A DNA stretch of 64,000 nt, from assembly GCF_002288635.1 (NCBI RefSeq), contig NZ_NRSW01000001.1:1893671-1957670 (forward strand). The letters are read 5' to 3'. Position numbers and translations under genes: made by a program. The notes beneath the pieces were generated by a model that saw only the letters and a list, made by a program, of their open reading frames with translations, was not told where the DNA came from and did not search any database. The stretch is from Mucilaginibacter sp. MD40. GTDB taxonomy: Bacteria; Bacteroidota; Bacteroidia; Sphingobacteriales; Sphingobacteriaceae. Within the stretch, counting starts at the first letter, position 1; every line of letters begins with the position of its first letter. Below are positions 19,552 to 28,584 of this stretch, one piece after another.

Positions 19552-20258
19552 TTGCTGGGCTCCTCTAACAGGTCAATAAACTCAATAGCGTCAGTTTCCA
19601 GTTTCAGGATCACTTTATCCACCATCATGTTAAGGATATGATAGCATACATAAGCAATGATACCTACGAATAAGCCGGCCGCAGAAGTTACCATCTTTAC
19701 ATACAAACCACCCGAGATAACACCCATGGAGATGTTATCGGTTTTTGAGATATCGTAGAAGATCTTGATCACACCCGCGATAGTACCCAGGAAGCCGAAC
19801 ATGGGCGCTATACCTGCTACTATACCGATGATACCTATGTTTTTCTCCAGTTTGGATACTTCCAGTTTACCAACGTTCTCAATAGCGCCTTCGATATCTT
19901 TTATAGGGCGGCCAATGCGTAGCAAGCCTTTCTCGAGCATGCGGCCCAATGGCGAGTTGCTGTTGCGGCAAATGGCAATAGCCGACTGTAGATTGCCCGA
20001 CATGACGCTGCCGCGTACCTGCTGCATTACATGCGACTCGTTTTTTGCAGCTTTACGAATGGTAAAATATCGTTCAAAAAATATCACCAGGCCAAGTACT
20101 GCCAGTATACCAATTGGTATCATTACCCAGCCACCTTTTATGAGCAGGTCTCCAAACCTTAATTCTTCATCTGGTATTTTGGCAACCTGTTGCGCGGCCT
20201 GGTGCGCGGTATCAATTAATTTTGCTGCGGTATCCGTAACCTGCAATAGTAACATCAT
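19548..20258 (-). CDS. exbB: MotA/TolQ/ExbB proton channel protein
   Basis: 236 residues with three membrane segments (about 48-65, 145-168 and 185-208). The family core is GIAPMFGFLGTIAGVIKIF followed by VKMVTSAAGLFVGIIAY. It forms the pentameric channel partner of ExbD. Two consecutive ATGs (20258 and 20255) overlap the stop of the upstream HU/SPOR gene. The order HU/SPOR, exbB, exbD, tonB on one strand supports a TonB energy module. Confidence 0.95.
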   Translation of the reverse strand: MMLLLQVTDTAAKLIDTAHQAAQQVAKIPDEELRFGDLLIKGGWVMIPIGILAVLGLVIFFERYFTIRKAAKNESHVMQQVRGSVMSGNLQSAIAICRNSNSPLGRMLEKGLLRIGRPIKDIEGAIENVGKLEVSKLEKNIGIIGIVAGIAPMFGFLGTIAGVIKIFYDISKTDNISMGVISGGLYVKMVTSAAGLFVGIIAYVCYHILNMMVDKVILKLETDAIEFIDLLEEPSK

Positions 20259-21367
20259 AGTTTTGGTTTAATTTCTAATGTATAAATATCCTTGTTTACT
20301 TTTTTGGTAGCCAATATTGCCTTACGCGCGGCTTCGGCCTCGGCACGGGTTTTATAAGTACCTAAAGAAAGCTTCACACGCCTTCCGGGCGCGTCGGTAA
20401 CAATGTGGGCGTCAACTCCCAGTTTTTTATAATTGGCAATAGCGGTATTAGCCTCTTTTTCATCTTTAAAAGAGCCTCCCATGATCTCGAAGCGGGGCCC
20501 GGCCGCCACTTCATCCTTCACTACAGGTGCTGTGCTTTTTGCCGTGGTGTCTTTAATTGGCTTTTCTGCTGTATGCGTTGCAGTTTGTGTTTTAGGCGTA
20601 TCAGTAGCCGCAGTATCCTTATCTACCTCTATAGCGGCGTTGATCACTTTGGTATCTTTTACAGGCTGCTTGGTGGTGGTTTCTCTTTTTTTGCCGATAA
20701 CATTAAACAGGACAGGGTTGTAGCGGTTAACCAGGTAAAGCGCGCCGGCGGAGAACAAGATCATTAGTATAATAAACAACCAGGTAGTACGCCGTTTACG
20801 TTTGCGTACCTGGTTAACAAGGTACGCTTCCTCCTCTGCAGACAGATAATCTTCATCGTCTGCCGGATTTAATGTTTCAGCCGGTGCAGCAATATTTACC
20901 GCGACAGGGGCTGTTGTAGTATCTTCCTGAATAAGCTGTTTAGGCAGCGCAGGAGCGCTGCCCACTTTATGCAGGCTTAGCGGCTCGTAGCCAAAAAAAT
21001 CGGGGCTATTGCGCTGGTTCTGGTTGGTTTCAAAGAAAAGCTTTGAATCTTCCATGTAAAAACAGCCCAGATCAGCTAATGGCGCGTCGCCATTTTGCGC
21101 CTGCATTTTTATGGTGTTGATGTACTTTTCAGTAAAATACTTAGCCGATGCTACAGAGATATTCTTTTTATCGGCAATGTATTTAGGAAGGGTTTCATCA
21201 TCAATAAACTGTGGGTCAAACTGCACACTGTAGGTAGGCGGGTAAAACCGGCCTTCCTGCTCATTATAGTGCCCGTTAACACGGGTATGCGCAAAATAAC
21301 CCAGGCCGGGCACGCTAACTTCGCCGTGTAGTGCCAGCAATTCGCTTATATAATTACCTACATCCAT
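20255..21367 (-). CDS. CCDC81-type HU domain and SPOR domain membrane protein
   Basis: 370 residues. Residues 1-about 140 match the bacterial HU-CCDC81 double domain (ISELLALHGEVSVPGLGYF; KKNISVASAKYF). One membrane segment lies at about 194-212, after a KRKRR stop-transfer signal. A Thr/Lys/Ala-rich linker follows, and a C-terminal SPOR domain (about 296-370, FEIMGGSFKDEKEANTAI). SPOR domains bind denuded peptidoglycan, so the protein probably links a cytoplasmic HU-like fold to the wall. Whether the HU fold binds DNA is unknown. It overlaps exbB by 4 bases. Confidence 0.88.
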   Translation of the reverse strand: MDVGNYISELLALHGEVSVPGLGYFAHTRVNGHYNEQEGRFYPPTYSVQFDPQFIDDETLPKYIADKKNISVASAKYFTEKYINTIKMQAQNGDAPLADLGCFYMEDSKLFFETNQNQRNSPDFFGYEPLSLHKVGSAPALPKQLIQEDTTTAPVAVNIAAPAETLNPADDEDYLSAEEEAYLVNQVRKRKRRTTWLFIILMILFSAGALYLVNRYNPVLFNVIGKKRETTTKQPVKDTKVINAAIEVDKDTAATDTPKTQTATHTAEKPIKDTTAKSTAPVVKDEVAAGPRFEIMGGSFKDEKEANTAIANYKKLGVDAHIVTDAPGRRVKLSLGTYKTRAEAEAARKAILATKKVNKDIYTLEIKPKL

Positions 21368-21405
21368 TCGCTAAAAGTACGTATTATTATACAACCTCAA
21401 AAAGC

Positions 21406-23247
21406 TTAAAACGAATAGCCTACGCCTCCGAATATGTTAAAGCCATAGTTAGGATAGTATACCCAGGTTTTACTGCTGGCATTTAACAGGTTGTTTGCCT
21501 GTATAAATACCGATAACTGCTTGTTGATCTTGTAGGTAGCGCCGCCGCTAAGATCAGCAAATGATGGCACAGTAGTATACAAGGGGTTAGCCGGTGTACT
21601 GCCTGTTACCAGCAACGGATCCTGAGCCGAACCACGGAACAGCAGCGAGCCGTTAATATCAATTTTGTTGTTGATATGGATGGTTGTACCCGCTGTTAAT
21701 AAAAATTTAGGCAGGTTCCATGGCTTCGCTTCGCTGGCCATTTTATAATCCTTTACCTCTACACGGCCAAACAGGTTAAAATCATCACTGGCTTTATAAT
21801 CCAGTTCACAATTAAAGCCGCTAACGCGGGTATCGCCATTGTCATATATCACACTGAACTTGTTGCCCTCTGCCGCGAAGTTGTTAACAAACAGCGGCAG
21901 GTTTTTAATACTATTGCGGAATACCGCGGCTTTAAACGACAGCCCGGGCGCCAGTGTGCCTTTTAAACCAAGTGTAATATCCAGCTTATCTACCGAGTTT
22001 ACGAGGTTAAGGTTTTGGCCCAGGAAAGGGTTAATATTGGTGAAGTCTTTTAAAGAGGCCTTGTTTACATCACCTTTAGCCTCGGCAAACAGGCGTATGT
22101 ATTTAGGTACCACCTGTAATTCTAACTTAGCTGCCGGGAAAATATAGAACCTCGAGTAAACGCCAAACTCTTTAGCAATGTTAACCCCGGCTTCTATCTT
22201 GTAGTTTTCGCCCTGGAACTTGATGTACGGGTTAGCCCTTACGATGCTGTTGTTGTTTGAATACAGGCTATCCTTTTGTGTGCCAAGGTCTAATGACGCG
22301 GCCAAACCTGCATAGAACTGTTTCACCGTTTTGTTCATGAAACCGCTGAGCACAATGTTATTTTCGCGGGCGTTGAAGGCATTGCTCCATAAGTAGCCTT
22401 TAAATTTGGCGGCGTAGGTAAAGGCATTCTCTTCGTCCTTAAAGTTTTTGGCTATTTCGCCTTCGCCGCTAATAGTGTTAAACGTTTGTTTCTGCGGATC
22501 AAAAGCAGGCGGTGTTGAGGCGTCCTGGTCAAAGCCATAAAAATAAGTGGCATGGCGCTGGTAGTTAAGGCGACCGGTAAGCGTAGTTTCGCTGTTAATG
22601 CTCTTGCCAAATACGCCAATTTCCTGGCGACTATCGCTTTGCTTATTGATACTGCCTGCTTGCGCGAAGTGTTTTACAAACCCGCCAACCTGCAGGGCTT
22701 CGTCGCGGCCGCCACCAAAGTAGCCTTCGGCAAAGCTGGTTTTCATGCTACCCAGGCCAGCTTTAACATAATTGTTCAGCAGGGCCGAGTCTTGTTCGGC
22801 AGGGCGTTTCATGGCGTCGAGCTGCCTGATGTTATTATCCTGCGATAGCTTACGATCAATTGGCGCATAGTTAAGCGGTGCTTTGTAAGGCTCCTTATCT
22901 TCCAGATCGGGGTTGCGGCGAATTTTTACCGCTTCGGCCAGTACAGGTTTGTAAGAAGTGGTTACCACGATCTCTTCTGCCAGGCTGGCTTCATTATTAG
23001 CGTTTTTGGCGCCATTTTTTGTGGTGTCGGCTGCCGGTACTTTTGAGGCGGCTTCTCCCAGGTTTTTTGCGTTAGCCTTTTGCTGCGAACCCGTGGCGGC
23101 TTTTGCAGCCGGCTTTTTCGCGATGGTTTTTTTAGCAGTTTTAGCCGGTTGTTTTTTATCAGCCGGTTTCTTTGTTTGCGCGTTGGCAGAGGCAAAGAAA
23201 AATACCGTTAATAAGGTAAGCAGTGTTAATTTATATACTGATCTCAT
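21406..23247 (-). CDS. TonB-dependent receptor-like beta-barrel protein with no plug
   Basis: 613 residues. A signal peptide ends near ANAQ (residue 24), followed by a Lys/Ala/Pro-rich low-complexity region to about residue 90, then beta-strand-rich sequence ending in an aromatic residue (GGVGYSF), as expected for an outer-membrane barrel. The repeated Asn/Leu/Phe-rich strand pattern and the phrase SVFIQANNLLNASS resemble TonB-receptor C-terminal halves, but the plug domain is not visible. It lies between the TPR gene and the HU/SPOR gene of the TonB operon. The function is unknown; an envelope-assembly or ligand-binding barrel is possible. Confidence 0.78.
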   Translation of the reverse strand: MRSVYKLTLLTLLTVFFFASANAQTKKPADKKQPAKTAKKTIAKKPAAKAATGSQQKANAKNLGEAASKVPAADTTKNGAKNANNEASLAEEIVVTTSYKPVLAEAVKIRRNPDLEDKEPYKAPLNYAPIDRKLSQDNNIRQLDAMKRPAEQDSALLNNYVKAGLGSMKTSFAEGYFGGGRDEALQVGGFVKHFAQAGSINKQSDSRQEIGVFGKSINSETTLTGRLNYQRHATYFYGFDQDASTPPAFDPQKQTFNTISGEGEIAKNFKDEENAFTYAAKFKGYLWSNAFNARENNIVLSGFMNKTVKQFYAGLAASLDLGTQKDSLYSNNNSIVRANPYIKFQGENYKIEAGVNIAKEFGVYSRFYIFPAAKLELQVVPKYIRLFAEAKGDVNKASLKDFTNINPFLGQNLNLVNSVDKLDITLGLKGTLAPGLSFKAAVFRNSIKNLPLFVNNFAAEGNKFSVIYDNGDTRVSGFNCELDYKASDDFNLFGRVEVKDYKMASEAKPWNLPKFLLTAGTTIHINNKIDINGSLLFRGSAQDPLLVTGSTPANPLYTTVPSFADLSGGATYKINKQLSVFIQANNLLNASSKTWVYYPNYGFNIFGGVGYSF

Positions 23248-23262
23248 TGCTTGTCTCTCCGT

Positions 23263-26200
23263 TTATTGTTCTTTGGTCTCCTGTTGTTGTTTTTGCTCGG
23301 CAGCGGGCTCGGTTGTTGCCGGCTTATCTTCAGTTTGTGCAGCCTTTTCTTCTGTAGCGGCAGGGGCCGTACTACTTTGTGCTTTACCCAATAGCCTGTT
23401 CAGTTTTTCGCGTGCGGCTGGCAGTACATCATCATTGCCTTTGTAATTATCTATCACACTTTGCAGCGTAGCCTTAGCCTGGAAGTTATCCTTAAGGGCC
23501 ACATAGTTATCGGCCAGCAGGATGTAGGCCTTAGCTACCCAGTAGTCGTAGTTAGATAGTTCCTTCACCAGGTCGAAACAGGTTTTTTGCGATGTTTTGT
23601 ATTTACCCTGCAAGTATTCGATGTTGGCAATGTTGTATTTAGCTTCGGCGGCGGCAATGGTTTTGGTATTGCTTACCGTATAGTTAAACTCCTTTACGGC
23701 AGCAGCGGTATCGGCCAGTTGTAACTGCGCCTTACCTGCATAAAGGCCGGTACGGAATTTATCTTCCTGTGCGGTTTTCTCATAATCGCGTACCAGCTGC
23801 ACATATTTAAGCACATCATTCGGCTGGTTAATTTGTGAGTAGCACACCAGCAGGTTATTAATGGCAAAGCTGTAATCGGCCTTGTACTCCGAGTTGGTTT
23901 CCAAACGTTTCAGGAACACAATGGCATCGTTGTACTTTTTCTGGTTCATGTACAATTTGGCCATGCTGATGAGCGATTTTTCGCTGTACGCGCTGGTCCA
24001 GTCGTTCAGGATCACGTTATAGTCAACCACGGCCTCATCGGTTTTACCCAGGTTAGCCAGGCCTTGCGCGCGGATAAAGCGTGCCTGTTTCTCATAGATC
24101 TGCTTGGTAGGGAACTTATCAAAGTAAGCGTTAACGGCATTTACCGCCCCTTGCCAGTCGCCTTTTAAATACAGGTTATTGGCGGCAGTGATCATGATAC
24201 TTTCCTGCTCGGCAGAAGTATAGTTACCAATAGAGGTAGAGTTGGCATAGTTAAGGAACGAGCTCGCGTCGCCTTTATCGGTATAGATCTTCTCTACCTG
24301 TTTTAAGGCCTGCTTGGCCTCGTCAGATGATGAATAGTCTGATACTACTTTCTTGAACGCGGCAGTGGCGGCGTCATCATTACCGGCATTGTATTCAATT
24401 AAACCGATAGTGGTGTAGGCCCGTGGTATATAACTGCTGTGCGGGTACTTTTGTATCATTGCGTTGAGGTCGGCCTTGGCACGCTCACCGTCATTTTTAA
24501 GGAAATAGGCGTAAGCGATCTCAAAAGCGGCATCATCCGCATAGTCAGAATTAGGGAACTGGCTTAGCAGGCTGTTAAGTGTGCTGATCTTAGCGTCAAA
24601 CGATCCCTGTAAGCCCTGGATGATACCTCGCTGAAATAAGGCGTATTCCTGGCCCTGGCTATGGCGGGCAATGATCTTGTCATAGTAAGTAAGCGCGTTG
24701 CCGTAGCTTTTCATACCGAAATAGCTATCACCCAAACGGCTGATGGCATCGTTCTCGGTATTTTGATCTTTAGGGCCGCCAGCCAAAAATTTCTCAAAGT
24801 AGGTAGCAGCCTTGCGGTATTGCTCGTCATAGAATGCCGAGTAAGCAAGCGCATAATAAGCGTAGTTGGTAAGGCCGGTTTCCTTTGACTCCGGCATGCT
24901 CAGGAACTGCTCAAAGTTCTCTACCGATTCGCCATACTTGCGTACCTCAAACATTGATTCGGCCATCCAGTATAGGGTGAGCGCTTGTATCTTGGTATCA
25001 ACCGGGTTTTTCAGCGAACGTAAAAACACACCAATGGCATTTTCAAAAGCACGCTCATTATAAAATTCCAACCCGCGATAATAGGTTACTTTCTGGTAGG
25101 CTATCTGCGCGCTTTCTGATTTATTAGGGATAGGCTCCAGTATGTCAATCGCTTCTTTGTAGTTTCTGGAATTAAGTAAAGCTTCGCCCAGTAAAACCTT
25201 TACCTCATCACGGCGTGCCGAGCGTGAGTAGTTTTTCAGGTACTGGCGTGCGGCTACCAGCGCGTCGTTATTAAAATCAAGTTCATAGGAAAGCTTGGCG
25301 TATTGGTACAGCGCGTCTTCCTGCAATTGCGGGTCGTAATTTAACCTCGAAGCAGTGAAGAATGCGTTACGCGCGCCCTGCTTGTTATTCATTTTCAGGT
25401 AAACATCGCCCAATGTATAGCTACCACTTTGGCTATAGTTATCATTTTGCGCAACCAGCTTAGTTAATACGCTGGCTGCCTTACCATAGTTGCCCACTTT
25501 ATAATAGGCATAGCCTATCTGGTAGCTGTCTTGCGTGTTTTGTGTGCGGCCCTGGTCCTGTTCTTCAAAGCGGCTGTAGTATTCTACCGCTTTATCGTAA
25601 TTGCCTTTTGCAAAATATGAAGCACCTATAATGCGCAGCATTTCCGTTTCGTTCTGCTGCTTGGTGCTGTTGATGATAGGGATGGCGTAGTTAATTACAT
25701 CGTCATAACGCTTATCCAGGAAATAAACGGCTGTAATGTAATACGGGTAACTGGCCTCGTATTTTTTAGAATTTTTTAAACGCTCAAAGTTTACCAGTGC
25801 CAAATGGTAATCTTTGTTCAGGTAAGCGATGTAGGCGAAGTAATAGGTAGCATCGTCTGTATAGGCCGATCTTTTATTTTTTACCTGGCTAAACAGCAGC
25901 TGCGCGTTCTTGTAATCGTTGGTAACAAAATAAGCGTAGCCTTTGCGGAAGTTGTATTCGGTACTCTGGCTGCCTGTGAGGTCGCCCGCGTTTACTTTAT
26001 TGAACCATACCAATGCCTCACTGTACTTGCCTTGTTTAAAGTACGATTTACCTACCTGGAAATACGCGGCCTTGGCCAGCGGGTTTTCGGGGTGCTCTTT
26101 AATAAAGCGGGTAAACATGCTTTCGGCATCATCGTTACCCAGCTCCAGCGCACACAGTGCCTCGTAGTACTGGGCGTTCTCTTTAAGAAGCGATAGTTCC

Positions 26201-26409
26201 GACTCAAATTTTGATTGAGAAGATGTAGTTAACCTTGTTTGCTCAACCAGGCGATATTGTTCTGCCGCTGAAGCGTATTTACCCATCGCCATCAGGTTAT
26301 TAGCATTCTGATAGGTGCGGTTTACATGAAATGATGGGTTTTGCTGTGCGAGCGCTGGCAGGGCTAAAAATACCGGGGCAATTAAGGCGACGTATTTATG
26401 TTTTATCAT
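23263..26409 (-). CDS. large periplasmic tetratricopeptide-repeat protein
   Basis: 1048 residues from the ATG at 26409; the longer frame uses TTG. A signal peptide (about residues 1-22, ending ALAQQ) is followed by many TPR/Tol-Pal-like helical repeats across almost the whole length and a Glu/Ala/Thr/Gln-rich C-terminal tail. Such proteins act as scaffolds. It heads the operon that ends with exbB, exbD, tonB and folC, which suggests that it supports outer-membrane assembly or energy coupling. A near-consensus -7 box (TATAATTG) lies 6 bases before the ATG. Confidence 0.88.
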   Translation of the reverse strand: MIKHKYVALIAPVFLALPALAQQNPSFHVNRTYQNANNLMAMGKYASAAEQYRLVEQTRLTTSSQSKFESELSLLKENAQYYEALCALELGNDDAESMFTRFIKEHPENPLAKAAYFQVGKSYFKQGKYSEALVWFNKVNAGDLTGSQSTEYNFRKGYAYFVTNDYKNAQLLFSQVKNKRSAYTDDATYYFAYIAYLNKDYHLALVNFERLKNSKKYEASYPYYITAVYFLDKRYDDVINYAIPIINSTKQQNETEMLRIIGASYFAKGNYDKAVEYYSRFEEQDQGRTQNTQDSYQIGYAYYKVGNYGKAASVLTKLVAQNDNYSQSGSYTLGDVYLKMNNKQGARNAFFTASRLNYDPQLQEDALYQYAKLSYELDFNNDALVAARQYLKNYSRSARRDEVKVLLGEALLNSRNYKEAIDILEPIPNKSESAQIAYQKVTYYRGLEFYNERAFENAIGVFLRSLKNPVDTKIQALTLYWMAESMFEVRKYGESVENFEQFLSMPESKETGLTNYAYYALAYSAFYDEQYRKAATYFEKFLAGGPKDQNTENDAISRLGDSYFGMKSYGNALTYYDKIIARHSQGQEYALFQRGIIQGLQGSFDAKISTLNSLLSQFPNSDYADDAAFEIAYAYFLKNDGERAKADLNAMIQKYPHSSYIPRAYTTIGLIEYNAGNDDAATAAFKKVVSDYSSSDEAKQALKQVEKIYTDKGDASSFLNYANSTSIGNYTSAEQESIMITAANNLYLKGDWQGAVNAVNAYFDKFPTKQIYEKQARFIRAQGLANLGKTDEAVVDYNVILNDWTSAYSEKSLISMAKLYMNQKKYNDAIVFLKRLETNSEYKADYSFAINNLLVCYSQINQPNDVLKYVQLVRDYEKTAQEDKFRTGLYAGKAQLQLADTAAAVKEFNYTVSNTKTIAAAEAKYNIANIEYLQGKYKTSQKTCFDLVKELSNYDYWVAKAYILLADNYVALKDNFQAKATLQSVIDNYKGNDDVLPAAREKLNRLLGKAQSSTAPAATEEKAAQTEDKPATTEPAAEQKQQQETKEQ

Positions 26410-26415
26410 AGAGCG

Positions 26416-26423
26416 CAATTATA
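26416..26423 (-). promoter_or_regulatory. -7-like element of the TPR/TonB operon
   Basis: TATAATTG on the minus strand, one mismatch from TAnnTTTG, followed by C. It lies 6 bases upstream of the ATG at 26409, so the operon mRNA would be nearly leaderless. Confidence 0.4.
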
Positions 26424-26653
26424 GTGGTGCTAAATTAGCGTAATCGCAAAAATGCAATCCACATTAGTAATTAACAAGTGTGGAAAAGCACTTTTTTAAA
26501 ACGGTACATATTGTGGTAATGGTATGCCTGTGGAAAAATATAATATTATCATAGATGTTAGGCATAACCGGCAGGCAAATATACTTTGTAAAAGGTTTGT
26601 AAACTCGGGTTATTATAAAAATATTTAAACCGGGCCATCCGTTTTGTAAGTAA

Positions 26654-27742
26654 ATGAATTACAAGCCTATTTTACTATTGTTTGCTTTGATTTGGATAAC
26701 ATTTATGGCAGCGGCACAACCCAAGCCATTTGTTATACAACTCCCTCAACCGCAAGCAGCCATCAAACCCACTACTTACTATGTTGATGATGTAGTTGAC
26801 GCCCGCTCAGATAAATATATGATCGGGAAATTAATACCTGCCGGTAACACAGGCGGCGGTGTTAAATTAATTGATGCCGCTTGCAGTACTACAGCTGTAA
26901 AACGGTTTGTATTAAATAGTGTGAATAATGATCAGCATTTGCGGCCCATCATTATTACCATTCATAACCTTTTGGTAAATGAACAGCTCGGTAACGGTAC
27001 CGTTAAAGGCGAAATAAGAATCGATTTATCCTTTGGGCTTAAACGGGATTATGATACCGTTAAACTTACAGACTATAGCACGGTTACCCGTTTTCAGCAC
27101 CCACAAGGGAGGCCGCAAAATGTAGGAGCATTATTGGCCGGGACGATAAATGATGGGCTGGCTTATTTTAACGACTGGATGGCCGGGCAGGCTAACCATA
27201 ATATTAAGCTGGCCAAAGCTGTCGAGATAGTTTTTGAGGATTACCAGGACAAACAGGATGGCGATACCATCTACTACAATGCCCGACGACCACTTACCTG
27301 GGCCGATTTTAACGGCCGGCCTTCGGGAAACAGCAATCATCTCGCAGAAGTGTTTAGTAGTATTGGATATGATGAGCATGCCGAGGTAAAGGCAGGTATA
27401 GTAAAGGTGACTATCAGCTTAAAAACGTGGCTGGCCAAAAGCGCATGCTGGGTAAGTAATGGTGTAACGGGCAGTTATGAACTTAATCATGAACAGCGGC
27501 ACTTTGATCTGACGAAGATCGCGGCAGAGAATTTTAAGAAACGTTTAGATGCTATTCGTATGTCACCCCAAAACTTTGAGGGAGAAATTAATGTGGCTTA
27601 TCTGGATTGCCTTCGTGAGATGAATGATCTGCAGAAAAGGTATGATGATGAAACGTCACACAGTCGAAATCGCCAAAAACAACAGGAGTGGAATAAATAT
27701 ATTGATGACCAACTTTCGGCTGCGGGTATAAAAAATAGTTAG
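26654..27742 (+). CDS. secreted HExxH protein (DUF922-like)
   Basis: 362 residues with a signal peptide ending near AAAQ (residue 21). Residues 279-283 read HEQRH in the phrase NHEQRHFDLTKIAA, a zincin-like HExxH metal site; the surrounding pattern matches what I know of DUF922 proteins. A YNARRPLTWADFNGRP stretch near 208-223 is also family-like. It could be a secreted or periplasmic metallopeptidase, but activity has not been shown for the family. The 3' end overlaps the converging response-regulator gene by 4 bases. Confidence 0.7.
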   Translation: MNYKPILLLFALIWITFMAAAQPKPFVIQLPQPQAAIKPTTYYVDDVVDARSDKYMIGKLIPAGNTGGGVKLIDAACSTTAVKRFVLNSVNNDQHLRPIIITIHNLLVNEQLGNGTVKGEIRIDLSFGLKRDYDTVKLTDYSTVTRFQHPQGRPQNVGALLAGTINDGLAYFNDWMAGQANHNIKLAKAVEIVFEDYQDKQDGDTIYYNARRPLTWADFNGRPSGNSNHLAEVFSSIGYDEHAEVKAGIVKVTISLKTWLAKSACWVSNGVTGSYELNHEQRHFDLTKIAAENFKKRLDAIRMSPQNFEGEINVAYLDCLREMNDLQKRYDDETSHSRNRQKQQEWNKYIDDQLSAAGIKNS

Positions 27743-28104
27743 GCTGCCTGCAGTTGCCTTTGTATAGAATTCAAAAGGTCGTTTATATCAAATGGCTTGG
27801 CTACAAAATCATTGGGGCCATTTTCCTGGTTTACGGTGTTACCTACGTTATGGCTGGCTGAGATCATGATCACGGGGATACCATGAGTGTCATCGCGCTT
27901 CTTTACTTCTTTGCATAATTCGCGGCCATCAACGTTTCCCAGCATAATGTCAAGCAGTATCAGGTCTGGGTTTTTTTCTCTGATGGTTTCCATTAACAGC
28001 CTGCCGTCTGATAAAGTGTCTACTTTATAACCCGAATCCTCCAGAATAAACTGCAAAATCTCTAATATATCGTGGTCATCGTCTACCGCTAAAATCCGTC
28101 GCAT
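27739..28104 (-). CDS. single-domain response regulator (receiver domain only)
   Basis: 121 residues, a complete receiver domain without an output domain. Phosphoacceptor D52 (LLLDIM), acidic pocket D8-D9-D10, S82/S84 region (MISAS), and K in AKPF. Such stand-alone receivers act through protein contacts. It is not next to a kinase gene. It converges with the HExxH protein gene, with a 4-base overlap. Confidence 0.93.
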   Translation of the reverse strand: MRRILAVDDDHDILEILQFILEDSGYKVDTLSDGRLLMETIREKNPDLILLDIMLGNVDGRELCKEVKKRDDTHGIPVIMISASHNVGNTVNQENGPNDFVAKPFDINDLLNSIQRQLQAA

Positions 28105-28183
28105 AAGCTCTCTATTAAGTATCTGAACATTATTACGTATGCGATAACAATATTTATACCAACAATTGGCTGTATACCAGCGA

Positions 28184-28360
28184 TTACTCTTTTTGCTCTT
28201 TAATTATATACCTGGCTTTTTTGCAATTGGCGCAAAAATATTTTTTGTACGGGATAAAAAACAAGATGTTTTTAACAAACCAGCTTCTGTGCAGCTGGTG
28301 ATGAAATAGATTGCCACATTTTGGGCAATAGGTGCTGGGGGATTTAGCAGTACGGCTCAA
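28184..28360 (-). CDS. 58-residue double CxxC zinc-ribbon protein
   Basis: Small gene found by reading the gap upstream of the response-regulator gene. With a TTG start at 28360 it encodes 58 residues and stops at 28184. Two knuckles are visible: YCPKCGN (Cys 12 and 15) and FCANCKK (Cys 43 and 46), with HHQLH between them and a hydrophobic stretch KNILFFIPYKK; the C-terminus is Lys/Glu-rich. The paired CxxC spacing is typical of a zinc ribbon. There is no ATG in this frame, so the start is uncertain. I do not recognise a named family. Confidence 0.6.
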   Translation of the reverse strand: MSRTAKSPSTYCPKCGNLFHHQLHRSWFVKNILFFIPYKKYFCANCKKARYIIKEQKE

Positions 28361-28547
28361 TTTCGTAATAAGTAAGTAAATAAATGGTCATCGTAAATTA
28401 CGATGCGGATCAGCAATTAGTTTTTTCCGGGTATAAATAATTGGGCTTAGTGTTGTGATTTTTTTAAATCATGGCTAATACCCAAGCGTATAATTTACAA
28501 TTTATTAATTTTTGTATAATGTAAAGATGTTGTTATGTAAAAGAATC
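28361..28547. other. non-coding gap
   Basis: AT-rich stretch between the zinc-ribbon gene and the M16 terminator. I see no further gene, RNA or repeat in it; it probably carries the promoter of the zinc-ribbon and response-regulator genes. Confidence 0.4.
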
Positions 28548-28575
28548 ATCAGGACCGAACTATGCCGGTCCTGAT
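28548..28575 (-). terminator. terminator after the M16 peptidase gene
   Basis: Perfect 10-base stem ATCAGGACCG / CGGTCCTGAT with an 8-base loop, 10 bases beyond the stop; on the minus strand it is followed by GATTCTTTT. Confidence 0.75.
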
Positions 28576-28584
28576 GATAAAATA

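Noticed and set aside
26654..27742. certain metallopeptidase
   Set aside because: The HExxH site is clear, but the family has no shown activity, so I kept it as a tentative call.
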